DNA from: Apiotrichum sp. Y4204
Lineage: Eukaryota; Basidiomycota; Tremellomycetes; Trichosporonales; Trichosporonaceae
DNA length: 64,000 nucleotides
Reading direction: 5' to 3'
Assembly: GCA_025531455.1 (NCBI GenBank)
Contig: JAMYHL010000059.1
Coordinates: 310,001-374,000, forward strand
Below are positions 47,701 through 59,231 of this stretch, piece by piece (within the stretch, counting starts at the first letter, position 1; the number at the start of each line of letters is the position of its first letter). A model generated the notes under the pieces. It worked only from the letters and a program-made list of their open reading frames with translations, made no database searches and was not told where the DNA came from. A program made the translations under genes and the position numbers.

Positions 47701-50700
47701 TCCGCGTGTATGCGCTCCCCTCACATTGGAAGTCGAGGAAGGACAAGATCTTGCTGCGCAACGCAGTCACGGCCGCAGCGGGGTAGCCGTGGAGATTGTC
47801 TAGGGAGCCCACGGACTCGGTAATGATTGGGGCGCTCAGCGCGGCCGACGATGAGACGAGCACGAGTGTGTGCACTACGTGCACTTGCCCTAGTCACAAT
47901 GCTGGCTGCGCGCCGTCTTCCGGAGGGTCTTCGAGGAGTGAGTGGGTATTGTGAAGAGGTAAGTGAGGTAAGTGAAGCTAGTATGGGTGGCAAATACGGC
48001 GGAATGGTCCCAGGGAGCTGGAGTATCAGCGAGTGCGTGTTTGCTCCGTTACTCTGGCGTGTTGGACTCAGATGATACCCACCCATCGTGCTCGATCTTG
48101 ATTCCAAAGCAGGTGAAGGAGAAGAAGGGAGGTCGAAGGGGGAGGGATGGAGCGGTGTCAGGAAGTGGGGGGACCTCTCTGTCGGAGAACTCACGGCCTT
48201 TCGTGTGTGGGGTTGCCCGTCTGCGCGCGCGACGTGTGCGGGTTTTGTGCGTGCTGTGCATTTGACGTGCACGGCGTGTCGCATCGTATCTTGGTCCTGC
48301 AGCAGGAGATTCAGAAGAATGGGGGGCGGAGAAGAAGAGGGGAACTCGGGTGGGGCGGAACACACCCACTATAGTGGAAATGCCTGATGTGTCCGCGGAG
48401 GAGACGCTATGTGCGCGTGTGTGCGTTTGTGCGTTTGAGACGCCGCTCTCGTTCTGCGTACGAGAGTGGGGTGTAAGTCGGGAGGAGGTGAGGATGAGGA
48501 TGAAGAGGTGGCGTTGAGTCGAATGGAAGAGGAAGAAAGACGAGTTGATGATCACTGATCGCCTGCCTGACACCTCGGACGAGCTTCTCGCCGCGGGCGC
48601 CGCGTGACCCAACGGCAAACATCTGCCAGCTGCCATCTGTTATCTGCTATGCCACCAGCTGCGAGTCGGGGAGGACTACTTGACCCACGGACCACGATGC
48701 TCTATCCATGCTCGACAACGCACCCGACTCTAACTAGGGCGCAGCGCAGTATCTGACAGTACAACGAGCACGGCACCTCACATTATCGCCACCCGTAACC
48801 GTCCCGGTGGGAGATGTCCGTCCTCCCTCGCCCCGTCGTTCATCGAGCCCTGCTCTCTGCGATCTCTGCGACCTCTGCATTGACAAGCCAGGGGTGCTGA
48901 AGAAGCTGCGGCCTTCTCGCGTTGCGACTGCAAAGTACCGAGATGGTGCTCAGTACGTCTCCCTTCTGAGCTTTGCAGCCCGAATGGCCTCTGTGTACGC
49001 CGCTACTGCGCGAACGGCCTGTCCTTGTGGAACTAGGAACCGAGTGCCGGTCGCCGCACGCACCGCTGCTACTATTGATGGGGTCACCTAACCGACTGCC
49101 TGCCAAGCTGCTTACGATGTGGTCCTCCTCACGATGCGGACGCTCGCCATCCGCGCATCCGCTGCGCTTCTGCGCCATGTCCGCGTCTACTCACTCCCAT
49201 GGTCATGTTGCAAGCTGATGGGCTGCAGCCTGGAGCCACACGTCCACCTCAAGCTCTGCGCTTTGTGCAAGGCAGGCTAGCACTGCGCGTCGCTCGTCGT
49301 ACTGAGACACCTTACCAAACACTCCCAAACCTCATCTGCGCGTATACCGATAGTGCTGCAGTTTTCCTAATCCTGCGTCTTGCAGCAACGCAAGGTGCGC
49401 AATTGGAAAGTCGACGAGAGAGTTACTCGCACGCGTTGTGTGGGAAGATCTCACTCGCGACGCCACCAATCACCAGCCTGCGAACCCTGCACCAACTCTG
49501 TTTGGCACCGTACCTGGTGCGAGTTGCTCTGCGGTCTCTGAAACACTTTGTGCTCAGGCGCGCTGCACAACTCAGCAGTGCGCAGTGCATAGCCTGTTCT
49601 CCCTGTTCTGCATGCTTAGCAACATTGGACGTGCTGATAGTCTCCTCATGAAGCAATTTCAGAAGCAGACGGCTTAGCAGACCCGCAGGTCAGCAGCAGG
49701 CGATCGAATTGATCATGTTTGCCGCCGTATCGTGTACATCTTGTCCCTTACCGTCGGACTCCGTTGATCTTTTGAGGTAGCCTGCGCGATGCGGCACCGT
49801 CCTGGCTCTCTGTGCTGCGTGAGCGATGACATTTCTCCCTGCTACGGAACGAGGACTGATGTAACGAGGGGATATTCGGCTGGGCGCCCTGTCTCTGACA
49901 TTTGTTTGGTTCGTCTCTTCTGCATGGCATGGTCGTGTGACGCCTGCGCACTGTCAAGGTCACTGCAAAGTCGCAGAGTCGCATAGTGCACCGAGTCGCA
50001 TGAGAACAGCGGCGATGGTAAGACACATTACGCAACTAGGTTTAGTCTGATCTGCGACACGGGTCATCATTGACTGGGATGAGCGTGCTCTTACGCGCAA
50101 TCTTCCCATGATCCCATGGCCTCGAGGCAGTCTAGCGAGAATAGGCAGTCGGACTTGGGCTCTTGGGCTCGCGACCGGGGTGGGGGAGTGGGGGGGAAGG
50201 TGCGTAAGCCGGTAAGTGCAGAACATGCAGAGCGCGTCGGGATATCCGGCAATCGCAGAAAATATCTTGGCCAGCGATGCACGATCATTGCATCACATTG
50301 CATGCAACGCGGACTGATCGTACTGATGTCTGTCTACCCTTGGACATGCATTCTGCTTGCCGTGGTCAGCACGGACGGTGGCGCAGAAGCAATGCTGCAT
50401 GATAAAGGGGAACAAAGAGAACGTTCAAAGACGGCTGGTCGTGCTACTGTATCGGGTAACCAGCCTAAGAATAATTTCCTCACATGATATCGTCAGGTCG
50501 CTCGACATCGCCCGATCCGTTCTTTATCGCTGCATTCCGCGACATTCATGCGTACGACGAAGAGGTGCTCGCACCGCGCTAACCCAGTATGCATGCATGG
50601 TATTGCATGATGCGTTGTGCATTGTGCATTGCTGCAGCCGCCGGTCAGCAACTGCCGCACCGTACCGCCAGTACCCCCAGCAGACCACTGCACCCCCTTG

Positions 50701-50734
50701 CCAGTTCAGAAATGGTCACGAAGAGCCCAAAGCG

Positions 50735-50742
50735 TTTATAAG
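50735..50742 (+). promoter_or_regulatory. TATA box of the gene at 51007
   Basis: TTTATAAG lies 272 bp before the ATG and is followed by about 240 bp of nearly pure pyrimidine on the coding strand, a typical leader of highly expressed fungal genes. Confidence 0.65.
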
Positions 50743-51006
50743 AATAAACCCCCTCCCCCCGTCAAAGGTTTTTCTTCTTCATCACTCTTCTCACTTCATC
50801 TCTTCGTCTTTTCGTCTCCAGTCTCTTGTCTCGTCTCCTGTTCTACAGCTAAGTCCTACTCCTACTCACTACTCTCTTTACTCTCGCACTGTCATTCCCT
50901 CTTGTAGTCTTCCCACCGCCACCTCTTCACCTTCCGTCGCTTGTATCTTCCATTTCTACCACTACCCCTACAAAAAAAATTACTTCACCCCGCAAACTCA
51001 AGTACC

Positions 51007-52311
51007 ATGTTCGCTGTCAACGGCTACACCAACTCCTTCGGTGAGAACACCGCCCGTCTCCACGGCACCGGCTTCACTGCCACCACCCTCGCCCCGGCTC
51101 CTACCCCCGCGGCCTTCTCGTTCTTCAACCCCTCGATTGCCCTCGACGAGCCCATTCTCCCCCAGATGGACAACGCCGACATGGCCCTGGACCTCTTCCC
51201 CGCCCTCGGTAGCGACGACTTTTCGACCTCCATCGACTTTGACGATTTTTCGTTCACTTCTGCCGGCTCTGATGACTCTGTCGACTCAGCCGACTCGTTT
51301 GAGTCCTTTGACTTTGTCAACGCCGAGGCCACCCCCGACCAGGGCGACCTCTCGACCATCGCGGACATCGTCCCCACCCAGGAGGAGATGGAGCTTTACT
51401 CGCCCGTTCTCAACCCCGTCCAGCAGGCTCCCCAGGCGGCTTTTAATCTGGCACCGGCCTTTGTTCAGCCCGCCCAGCCTCTTTTCAACACCATTTCGCC
51501 CGCCCAGCTCTCGCCCTGTGCCGCTGGCTCGACCTCGCTTCTCAATACGCCCCCCATGGCCTCGGCCCTTCCCGCCCTTTCGGACGAGGAGATCATGCTT
51601 CTTCTCGCGGACAACACAAACTCGTTTAACACTGTCAACAACACTCTCCCCATTGTCGACAACGCTTTCTCGTCTTCAATCAACACCTTCTCCATGATCA
51701 ACAACTCTGTCTCCTCCCCCATGACCCTCCCTGTCACCGAGACCACTCCGGAGTTGAGCACCACCTCCTCCGTGTCGGCACCCTCTCCGGTCTTCGTCTC
51801 CCCCGTTGTCGCCTCGCCCTCGGCCGCTTCTCCCATCAAGGACTCCTCCGCCGGGGCTTTCCCAACGGCTTCCGCATCCCCGGTTGCTCTTGCCTCTCCC
51901 ATTCCCACCCCCGCCCCTGAGGTTCCCGCCGCCACTGCCGCTGCCCCTATCCAGCACTCGTTCATCTTCTACAACGGCAACGACGACACCGAGTCCACCA
52001 CCCCGGTCGCCACCCAGGCCACCCCGGCGCACCATTACTTCTCCACCACGCGCCGCGAGGCTGCCCCCCTCTCCCCCGAGGCCATCGCTGCCGGCGCGAA
52101 GCCCAAGACTCCCCGCGGCCGCGGCCCCAAGATCTCCCGCCCTGCCTCGGGCGAGTTTACCTTTGTCGTGTACACCCCTGCCGACGCTGAGGCCATCTCC
52201 AATGCCGTCGCCCCGTCGGGTGGCCGCGGCAAGGGCAAGAAACGCTCCACCGAGTGCCTCAAGTCGACCACTGAGAAGTCTGAGAAGACCAAGCGCGCCA
52301 AGAAGAACTGA
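51007..52311 (+). CDS. Acidic nuclear-type protein with AT-hook-like motif
   Basis: A single-exon gene of 434 residues that I do not recognise. Residues 55-130 are strongly acidic with aromatic/leucine residues spaced through them (MALDLFPALGSDDF, FESFDFVN), the composition of a transcription-activation region. The middle is Ser/Thr/Pro/Ala-rich. Residues 369-374 (PRGRGP) resemble the core of an AT-hook, and the last 27 residues (GGRGKGKKRSTECLK...KTKRAKK) are a strong nuclear localisation signal. There is no zinc finger, bZIP or homeodomain. The codons are almost all C-ending and the leader is long and pyrimidine-rich, both signs of high expression. The AT-hook reading depends on only a few residues. 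A transcription regulator or chromatin-associated role is inferred, not shown. Confidence 0.75.
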   Translation: MFAVNGYTNSFGENTARLHGTGFTATTLAPAPTPAAFSFFNPSIALDEPILPQMDNADMALDLFPALGSDDFSTSIDFDDFSFTSAGSDDSVDSADSFESFDFVNAEATPDQGDLSTIADIVPTQEEMELYSPVLNPVQQAPQAAFNLAPAFVQPAQPLFNTISPAQLSPCAAGSTSLLNTPPMASALPALSDEEIMLLLADNTNSFNTVNNTLPIVDNAFSSSINTFSMINNSVSSPMTLPVTETTPELSTTSSVSAPSPVFVSPVVASPSAASPIKDSSAGAFPTASASPVALASPIPTPAPEVPAATAAAPIQHSFIFYNGNDDTESTTPVATQATPAHHYFSTTRREAAPLSPEAIAAGAKPKTPRGRGPKISRPASGEFTFVVYTPADAEAISNAVAPSGGRGKGKKRSTECLKSTTEKSEKTKRAKKN

Positions 52312-53059
52312 GACGACACACACTACGGATCCAACCACGAGCATACTATCGAGAAGAAGGACATACTACTGTGAAAGAAGAACGTACCATAGGGAACAAG
52401 AAGGACATCAAGCGATCGAGCATGCGTGCATGGGACATAGTATTATAAAATGTGATATATTTGTAGAAGATAATATGAATGCTGTTGTTGCTCTGCATGC
52501 TCTCCCGATGGTTGCTGTCTCGTGTGTTTACTCTGGCTGCAAACCGCCTGAGCGTCATCAACTCTCCTGTGTCCAAAGCTCGTCGGGCATCCCAGCCATG
52601 TCTTGCTGAACAGGTCCTACCAATTACTTCAACCACCCTTGTACGCTGACGCGCCGGCGGTCCGCACGGTTTGGCAACGACGCCGTGAAAAAATGTCATT
52701 CCTGACATGTTTTCTCTCTTGCATCATTACCCATCCATCATATCCGTCGCAAGCATCATGCAGATGAGCCATCAGTGATCAGTAAGCCCGGCGCAAGACA
52801 GCACAAACAAGCACGCCCGAAGCGCATCTGGAGCCCACACGTCCAGCCGACACTTCCCTCAATCCTCAGCGCCAGTGACCACTGATATCATATTATAATC
52901 ACCTCTCAACACCGCCATAGACCGCGAGCTCACGACGCGACGCTGACCGGATCTGGCCGTTTTTGAGTTTACCAACCACGAATTTCCCTTCTCGGCAGCT
53001 CTCCTGTGTTGTTGTTGCGGAACTACGGATATACAGAGCATCGCCTCTCACTCTCTCAC
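52312..53059. other. Intergenic
   Basis: 748 bp between two plus-strand genes. The first 200 bp are A-rich and probably 3' UTR of the preceding gene. No gene is seen. Confidence 0.6.
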
Positions 53060-55769
53060 ATGCCAGAGCGCACGGAGACGGCCGAGATCGCGTCCTCCAG
53101 CTCTCCCCTCCACTCTCCTCACTACTCTGCACACTTTTCGGCGATGGAGACGGGCTCGTATCTGCGGCACGCGGCGCGGCGCTCCGTCGGTGGACGGGAA
53201 AGCGAGGACCGCGAGCCCAAACAACGCGGCCGTGATCGAGATCGCGATCGGGACCTCGCCGACTCTGAGCGCGAGGACCACCGCCGCGATTTGGAACGAC
53301 ACTTTCCCCGCCGCCCTATAACGCGTGTGAACCGTTAGTGACACTCACTCCACTCGCTGACGGCCAGGTGCTTGCGTGCGTTTGTTCCAGCTTTCACTAA
53401 TGACAGAACGGGTGCCGGCGCGCCAAGATCCGATGTATTGGGGCGGAGCACCCCCCGTGCGACAGGTGCTATGCGAGCGGGATGGAGTGCGTCGTCGAGA
53501 AGCCCCCGAATAAGGACGCAAAGGAGGCCAACTCTGCTGTAGAAGAGTGCGTGAGACGAGAAGCGAGAACTGACAACAGCCGCCTGCACAGCCTCGAGGC
53601 GCAGATGGGGGCGATGCGCGACTTGCTGGAGCGGGTTGTCCGTGCCGTGCCGTCGCTCGATGAGGGGAGTCGCGAGGCGAGCGCATCGCCGTGGTCACCT
53701 CATTGGAGCTCGGATGTGATGCGGCTCTCGGGTGAACGAAGGTTGCGAGATGCTGGTGGGAGTAGGTCAGGCAGAAACGGCAGGCGCAGCCCATCAAAAG
53801 GACCACAAGGTGCCTCAGAACCGCCCGAACCAGCACGGACTCCCGGACATCCTGAGCCACCGGAACCACCCACTGCCCGCGGCCGTCATGCAGACCCGCT
53901 GGCGATGGAGGAGATGATCAACCCTATAGGCGGGTTCCGGGCTATGACACGCCGCATGGAAGAGGAGGGACATGCTCCGAAGCGACAGCGACTTGCATCT
54001 CCGTCGCCTCCCGGTGAGGGCGACCTTATCGACCAAGGTGTCATACCCGAAGCGGAGGCGGCCTCGCTCGTGGACCGGTGCGTATGCTGACAGTTCTAGC
54101 TGACCACAGATTCTATGCCGGGTGCTCGGAGTTTATTAATGCATACGATCCGACATACGACAACTTTACCTCTTTGCGGCGCCGGTCGACCTTCAGCCTG
54201 ACAGCAGTGATGATGGTCGGTGCCCGGGCGAGGGATGGCGGTGGGCCCCCGAGTCCTGCCCAGGTTGCATGCGCACAGGCGACGCGCCGCATGGGTGAGT
54301 GGGGCATTCCACGCTGAGCTGACAGCAGCGATGCACACACTAATGGATCCTGGTGTAGGAGTCGAGGACGTGAAAGCTTTGGTGCTCCTTGCGGCATACA
54401 GGGAGAATGGGTGGCTCATTGCGGGGCATGCTGTGAGGATAGCGATCGATCTGGGGCTCGACCGCGCCTTCCAAAAGCTGGTCCAGGGCGGAATGGGGCA
54501 TGGGAAAAGCAAGGCGGAGCTGGAGAAGGAGCGGGCACTTGTGGAACGCGCGCGGGTGTGGTATGTCGTGAGTCACAATCCACCACAATCGCCGACACCA
54601 GGTATACCGCCTCGAGCACCAGCAGTCATACGGGATGGGCCGGCCCGCGATCGTACGCGAGGACAGCACGATCCACAACTGCCGGCTACTGCTCGACCAT
54701 CCCCTATCGCTGGATGCCGATGCGCGTCTGGTGTATGCCGTCGAGCTGATTGCGCTGCGTGCGCCACTCCACGTCGAGCTGACGGCCACGCCTGATCTTC
54801 CGCTCGATGCCGCGACTCTTGCGCGTTTGCGCTGGGCCAACGAACAGTTTGATTCGTGGGAGCGGCACTGGGACGAGGTGCTCGTTTCGCGGTATGGCAC
54901 GGGCAGCACCGGTTTTGTCCGCGAGAGTCTTGCGATGCAGCGTCAGCTCGCCGAGCTCTTTATCAACTCGCAGCTCCTCCGCGGCGTGCAGTCCCGCGCA
55001 GATGTCGACGCCATGTCGGCAGAAAAGCGCGCTTTGGCATTGCGAGCGCTCGGGAATGCGCTCAAGTGCGGCCAAATTGCGCTGCAGGGTACACATGTGA
55101 GTCTTGTGTATGTCCGTGCACGAAGCTTATTCCCAGTATACGCTCAGCTTTCCCTACGGTACGCACTACACGCACGTGTGCGCGGCGTTTGCGGCCTCGT
55201 TCCTTATCCGCATTGCACGCCTGTTCCCCGAGGAGCTGGACCTCGACGCCGTGGCGAAGGACGTCGAGGGCATCGCGGACATGCTGGAGAAGGGTGGGTG
55301 CCAACTTGAGGTTACAGCACTGACTCCAGTGCCGGCGGGGCGCTATGCCCGATCGCTGCGTTTGATTCTTCGCCGTGCGCGGAGGGAGGGGATCCTGCCT
55401 GCGGCTCCGGACGACGCGGGGCCGTCGCGCCGCCGAGACGCAGATACACATGCCGCTGGGACCGAGACGCTTGCACCCACGCCCACAGGGGACTGGCTTG
55501 CAAGCCTGGATATCAAGGAGGCTGAGCTTTCCGCCGCGGCAGCGGCCTCGCCACTGCGGTTTGACGGGGCACACGATCTCAGCGGCTTGGGGATCGGCAT
55601 CGACGCGTTCAGTGGGCATGCGGGTGCGCTGCCCCTCTTCCTCAATGGCGAGCTGGGTACGAGCGTGCGGCCGTCGGACGCGGTCAACTTTGTGGGCCTA
55701 GAGGACTTCTTTGTGCCTCCCGAGCTGGACACGCTTCTTGCCGGCTTTGAGGACCGGTGGAAGCCGTAG
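53060..55769 (+). CDS. Zn2Cys6 fungal transcription factor
   Basis: A fungal-specific regulator that binds DNA through a binuclear zinc cluster. Eight exons are needed: 53060-53333, 53368-53375 (8 nt), 53407-54077, 54110-54294, 54326-54567, 54602-55096, 55137-55293 and 55330-55769, giving 823 residues. The cluster reads ACNGCRRAKIRC, a seven-residue loop, then CDRCYASGMEC, with cysteines at about 94, 97, 104, 112, 115 and 122. The first cysteine is encoded only by the 8-nt exon. A short coiled coil follows (RLHSLEAQMGAMRDLLERVV). The fungal_trans-like middle domain is recognisable at AGCSEFINAYDP, SLTAVMMVGAR, AGHAVRIAIDLGLDRAF and YGMGRPAIVRED. The residues before the cluster contain an Arg/Asp dipeptide run (RDRDRDRDLAD). 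The regulated pathway cannot be inferred. Confidence 0.92.
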
Positions 55770-56536
55770 GCCCCTGATCACGTTCCTTCTCTGAGCAGAG
55801 ATGACGTAGACGCCGGGGAGTTATCTTGGGACACTGACCCAACTGTCTCGCGTACAAGGTCATGGGGTGTGATGTATCTCATTCGGCGCGTCGTATGGAG
55901 ATGGATGGGAACGTTGCACAATCTCTCCTCGCTAGGTGCCCGTGGCGACGGCTTCGTGGACTTACAACGTGCCCATGCCACCTACACCTACTGATCACAG
56001 CCCTCACGTGCTGGGCCTCCGACCTCCGACCTAGACCACACAACCATTCATCCGCTTAACCAGCTCTTCTACAGTTCGGTCATGGACGCGCGTACCTTGC
56101 GCCCACGCGGACGCTCCAAGCTCAAGCGCGATCAGGCGCTCAACAAACTCTGAGATCCAGAGTCTCCTGCTTCCTTCTGTCACATCCGGCAGGCACCACA
56201 TTACACTCCAATCCCCCTCCTAGCCCCTCCATTCTGGCCCAGGCTCGCTAGTTGCCAGTACCAGTCAGCTGACGGCACGGCAGAACGTGAAACGCTATGA
56301 AACGTGCTTTTATCGCAGACGCATGCCGCCGCGTGGACCGCGCCAAACCTTGATTTCCTGGGACCGCATGGTGCGTATCTAGACTATATCTGCAGCTGAC
56401 CTCGGAGGATGGTTGCGAGTTTCAAACGTTGTTGCTTGCAAGCGGGTACGCCGGCAAGCTTGAGGTAGACTGATGTTATAAGAAGGGTGGGACCCGCCCG
56501 TTAGTCCAGCCTCGTCCCGTCCGTCTCTTCACAGCG
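55770..56536. other. Intergenic
   Basis: 767 bp. A 23-codon frame at 56082-56153 (MDARTLRPRGRSKLKRDQAL...) exists but has no other support. The TATA box of the RNase gene is at 56476-56483. Confidence 0.55.
56476..56483 (+). promoter_or_regulatory. TATA box of the RNase T1 gene
   Basis: TTATAAGA lies about 54 bp upstream of the ATG at 56537, leaving room for a short leader. Confidence 0.6.
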
Positions 56537-57009
56537 ATGCTCGTCTCCACCGTACGCCCGCCCCCGCGAGCCCGACTAACCCCAGCTCGTCGCGGCCCTT
56601 GGTCTTTTGTCGGGCGCGTCGGCGGCCGCGATCGGCCGCCAGACCTGCGCCTACGAGTGCGGCACCGTGTGCTACTACCAGCGCACGATCGACTCTGCCG
56701 TCGCCGCTGGCGTGAAGCGCCTCCGCAACCCTGTTAGTGCGTAGATGTGGCATTTCCATGGATAGTCTCCTTTCTCTTTCTCGGAGCTGACACACAGGCG
56801 GATACCCCCACCAGTACAACAACCGCGAGGGCTTCGAGTTTGACACGCCGGGCCCGTGGTACGAGTACCCCATCATGCACAGCTACAAGGTGTACAATGG
56901 CGGCCCGCCTGGCGCCGACCGCGTCATCTTCAATGGGCAGGGCCAGTTTGAGGCGGTCATCACGCACACGGGCGAGACGAACAACAACTTTGGCGAGTGT
57001 GAGGCGTGA
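56537..57009 (+). CDS. Secreted guanyl-specific ribonuclease (RNase T1/N1 family)
   Basis: An extracellular endoribonuclease that cleaves single-stranded RNA 3' of guanosine. Exons are 56537-56551, 56586-56736 and 56798-57009, giving 125 residues. A short signal peptide ([18 protein letters not shown]) is followed by a mature protein of about 105 residues, the usual size. Catalytic residues align with RNase T1: Y58 and H60 in YPHQYNN, E78 in WYEYPI, R97 in GADRVIF and H112 in ITHTG. Four cysteines (26, 30, 34, 123) match the two disulphides of the family. The protein therefore looks fully active. The layout (signal, compact single domain) argues for nutritional or competitive RNA degradation outside the cell. 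It is not one of the longer ribotoxins, since it lacks their long loops. Confidence 0.95.
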
Positions 57010-57185
57010 GATCTGTTGTGTTATACGGGATGAATGTTGTCTGTCAATTGCTTCGTCCTCAAGGGGATTCCGCGACTATGTATTACGCATGTTGCTGCAT
57101 GATGTCTATTGCTGTTGGTACAAGATATGCTAGCTGTAGATGGAGGTGGAGTGGTGGCGCCACTAGACAGAACTAGTCTACGCGC

Positions 57186-59231
57186 TCAAAGAGACGGCGT
57201 AAACTTGGACTTTGCACGCAGCGCAGGGCCATACCGCATGAGCACGAGGGGGACAGGCGCAAGAACGAGCGCAATGAATCCGAGGAGGGAGGACGCCCAC
57301 TGGGTGCCGAGCTTTTCGTACATCTGGTTGGCAAAGAGGGGGAACCCGGCACCAAAGCTGGAACGCACGACAGTCGAGCCGGCGAGCGCACTGGCCGCAG
57401 ACCAGAGGTACACGTCGACGATATAGTTGAACAGGCTCACAAACATGCCGAGGACGCCGACGCCGATGAGGCCGCCTGCGATCACGGGCGAGATCCAGTG
57501 GATTTTCGGGTAGGATGTCCAGCCGAACCAGAACATGGCGATGACGAGGGACCACGAGCAGACGACGCAGAGCTCGAGACGCTTCTCGGGAGCGACCTGG
57601 GCCGGGGCGACGGCCTTTGAGTGAGTAGCATACCGGCGCTCAATAACCGTCATGTAAAAGAGTGTGCAGATCACGCCGCCGGTGAAGAAGCCGAGGAAGG
57701 CGAGACCGTTCTCGCCTGCGTTGAAGCCGTGGTTCTTGACAAAAACAAAGGGGTAGGCCTCGAAGAGGAGGTACACGACACCATACACAAACGACATGTA
57801 GATCGTTACTGCAAGCAGCAGTGGCTCGAGCGCGAGCATGATGAACGGCTTGAGGAGAATGTCGTTCATACGTGCGTGGAAACTGTGCTCGCGTCGCTCG
57901 ACTGGATGTTAATAGGGGCTCGTTGGGTGCAGTGTCGCGGCGGCCACTCCACTCAGACTCACTCGGGGCATACCACCTGTCGTCGCCCGTCTCCTTCCTG
58001 AGGCGCTGGGCCTTCTTGGCCAGGATGGTCGGCGCATACGTTTCGGGGAGGGTGAAGAGAATCGCCAGGCCGCACGCGCCGGCGAACATTGTGAGGATCC
58101 AGTACACCCATCGCCAGTTGACTCCAGCGACCTCAATAAAGCCCGACACGATGGGGCCAAGACTCGGTCCAGCGAACGGCGCGAGGCCAAAGAGCGCCAT
58201 GGCCTTACCTCGCGTGTCGCCCTCCCAGATGTCGGCGAGGAGTGCGCCCGAGTTGGTGAGCGGGGCGGCGGCGAACGTTCCCCCGAGGAAGCGGAAGGCG
58301 AGGAGTGCGCCCGTGTTCGGTGCGAGCGCGCAGCCGACCTGCATGCCCACGTAGAAGATGAATGCCCCGATGAAAACCGGCCGCCGGCCGTAGCTCTCGG
58401 ATAGCGGTCCCCAGAGCAACGGGCCCAGACAATACCCAGCCACGAAGAGCGAGATGGTCAGGACACCCACTTCGGTGCTCATGTGGAAGTGGGCCAGAAC
58501 GGACTGCATGATTCCTGACGGGGCGGACGACGCAAACGTCGAGTTCAGGACGAGGATGCCGCCCAAGCAGGTGAGGTACCATCTATACGCCACGGACCAG
58601 TTCTGCTGTCAGCGGCGGGAACCTCGACGGGGAGCTGGGCACAAGTGGTAGTGTCCACTTGGTGCGTGCCAACTTGTAAGCCAACCAGTGGTAGTTACTC
58701 ATGCCGGTAGTCACCCATGCCCACGCCCCATCATAATGAACCAGAACACTGATCGCTGAGATCTCGTGATGACTCCAGCCCACTTCTACTCACTTTGGGA
58801 TTGATCTGTTCTCCCGGCTCGAATCTCACTGCCCACGGATCGGGGCCTTTCTCCTCCCTCTCCGCGATGCGCAGCTCCTCCTCATCGCGTGAACGGACAG
58901 CGACAAGTCCCTCTTCCGCGTCCGGGCCGTCTGGGCTCACGCCACCAAAGGGAGACACGAACGGCGGGGAGACGCTGCGGTCGAGGCGCGCAGCGGGGTT
59001 GGCTGATCCGTCGAGCGTCGCCTCGGACGAGGCGCTTCCCCTCCTTTCCCGGCCGAGGGCGAGGCGCGATGCGTAGGAAGTGTAGCTCGCCCCAGAGGTG
59101 TGCGACGTTCCGGACACGTGTGATTTCTCGGACAGCGCACGCCGGAGGTTTGGGCCTGGGGAGTCGGCCAGGCGCTCGACGTCGCCGATGTCTTTCTCCG
59201 GATCGCGGGATGGTTGTTTCTTGCTGAACAT
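57186..59231 (-). CDS. MFS transporter, DHA1-like (polyamine/drug type)
   Basis: A 12-span drug:H+ antiporter of the major facilitator superfamily. Exons are 59231-58794, 58605-57963 and 57901-57186, giving 598 residues. The N-terminal 140 residues are cytosolic and Ser/Glu-rich with many potential phosphosites. Membrane segments start at YLTCLGGILVLNSTFASSA. Motif A-like sequence is GPLSESYGRRPVFIGAFI, and APFAGPSLGPIVSGF is the motif C of DHA1 antiporters. LPETYAP follows the sixth span. The large central loop contains AKKAQRLRKETGDDRW. The second half ends ALVLAPVPLVLMRYGPALRAKS. The general pattern fits fungal Tpo1/Flu1-like exporters. The substrate is not readable from sequence. The 61-bp second intron is required to keep frame between the two halves. 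Confidence 0.92.

Larger units (their letters stand above)
43967..51006. other. 7-kb gene-poor region with assembly gap
   Basis: Apart from the purine/pyrimidine-biased leader of the large gene (43967-44500), the assembly gap at 44640-44790 and the leader of the gene at 51007, nothing here reads as a protein. Frames of up to about 210 codons (for example near 45200-45830 and 48050-48640) are low-quality and overlap each other on both strands. No transposase, integrase or reverse-transcriptase motif is visible. Confidence 0.5.

Noticed and set aside
56082..56153. 23-codon basic frame
   Set aside because: Too short, no promoter or intron signals, no reason to prefer it over chance.
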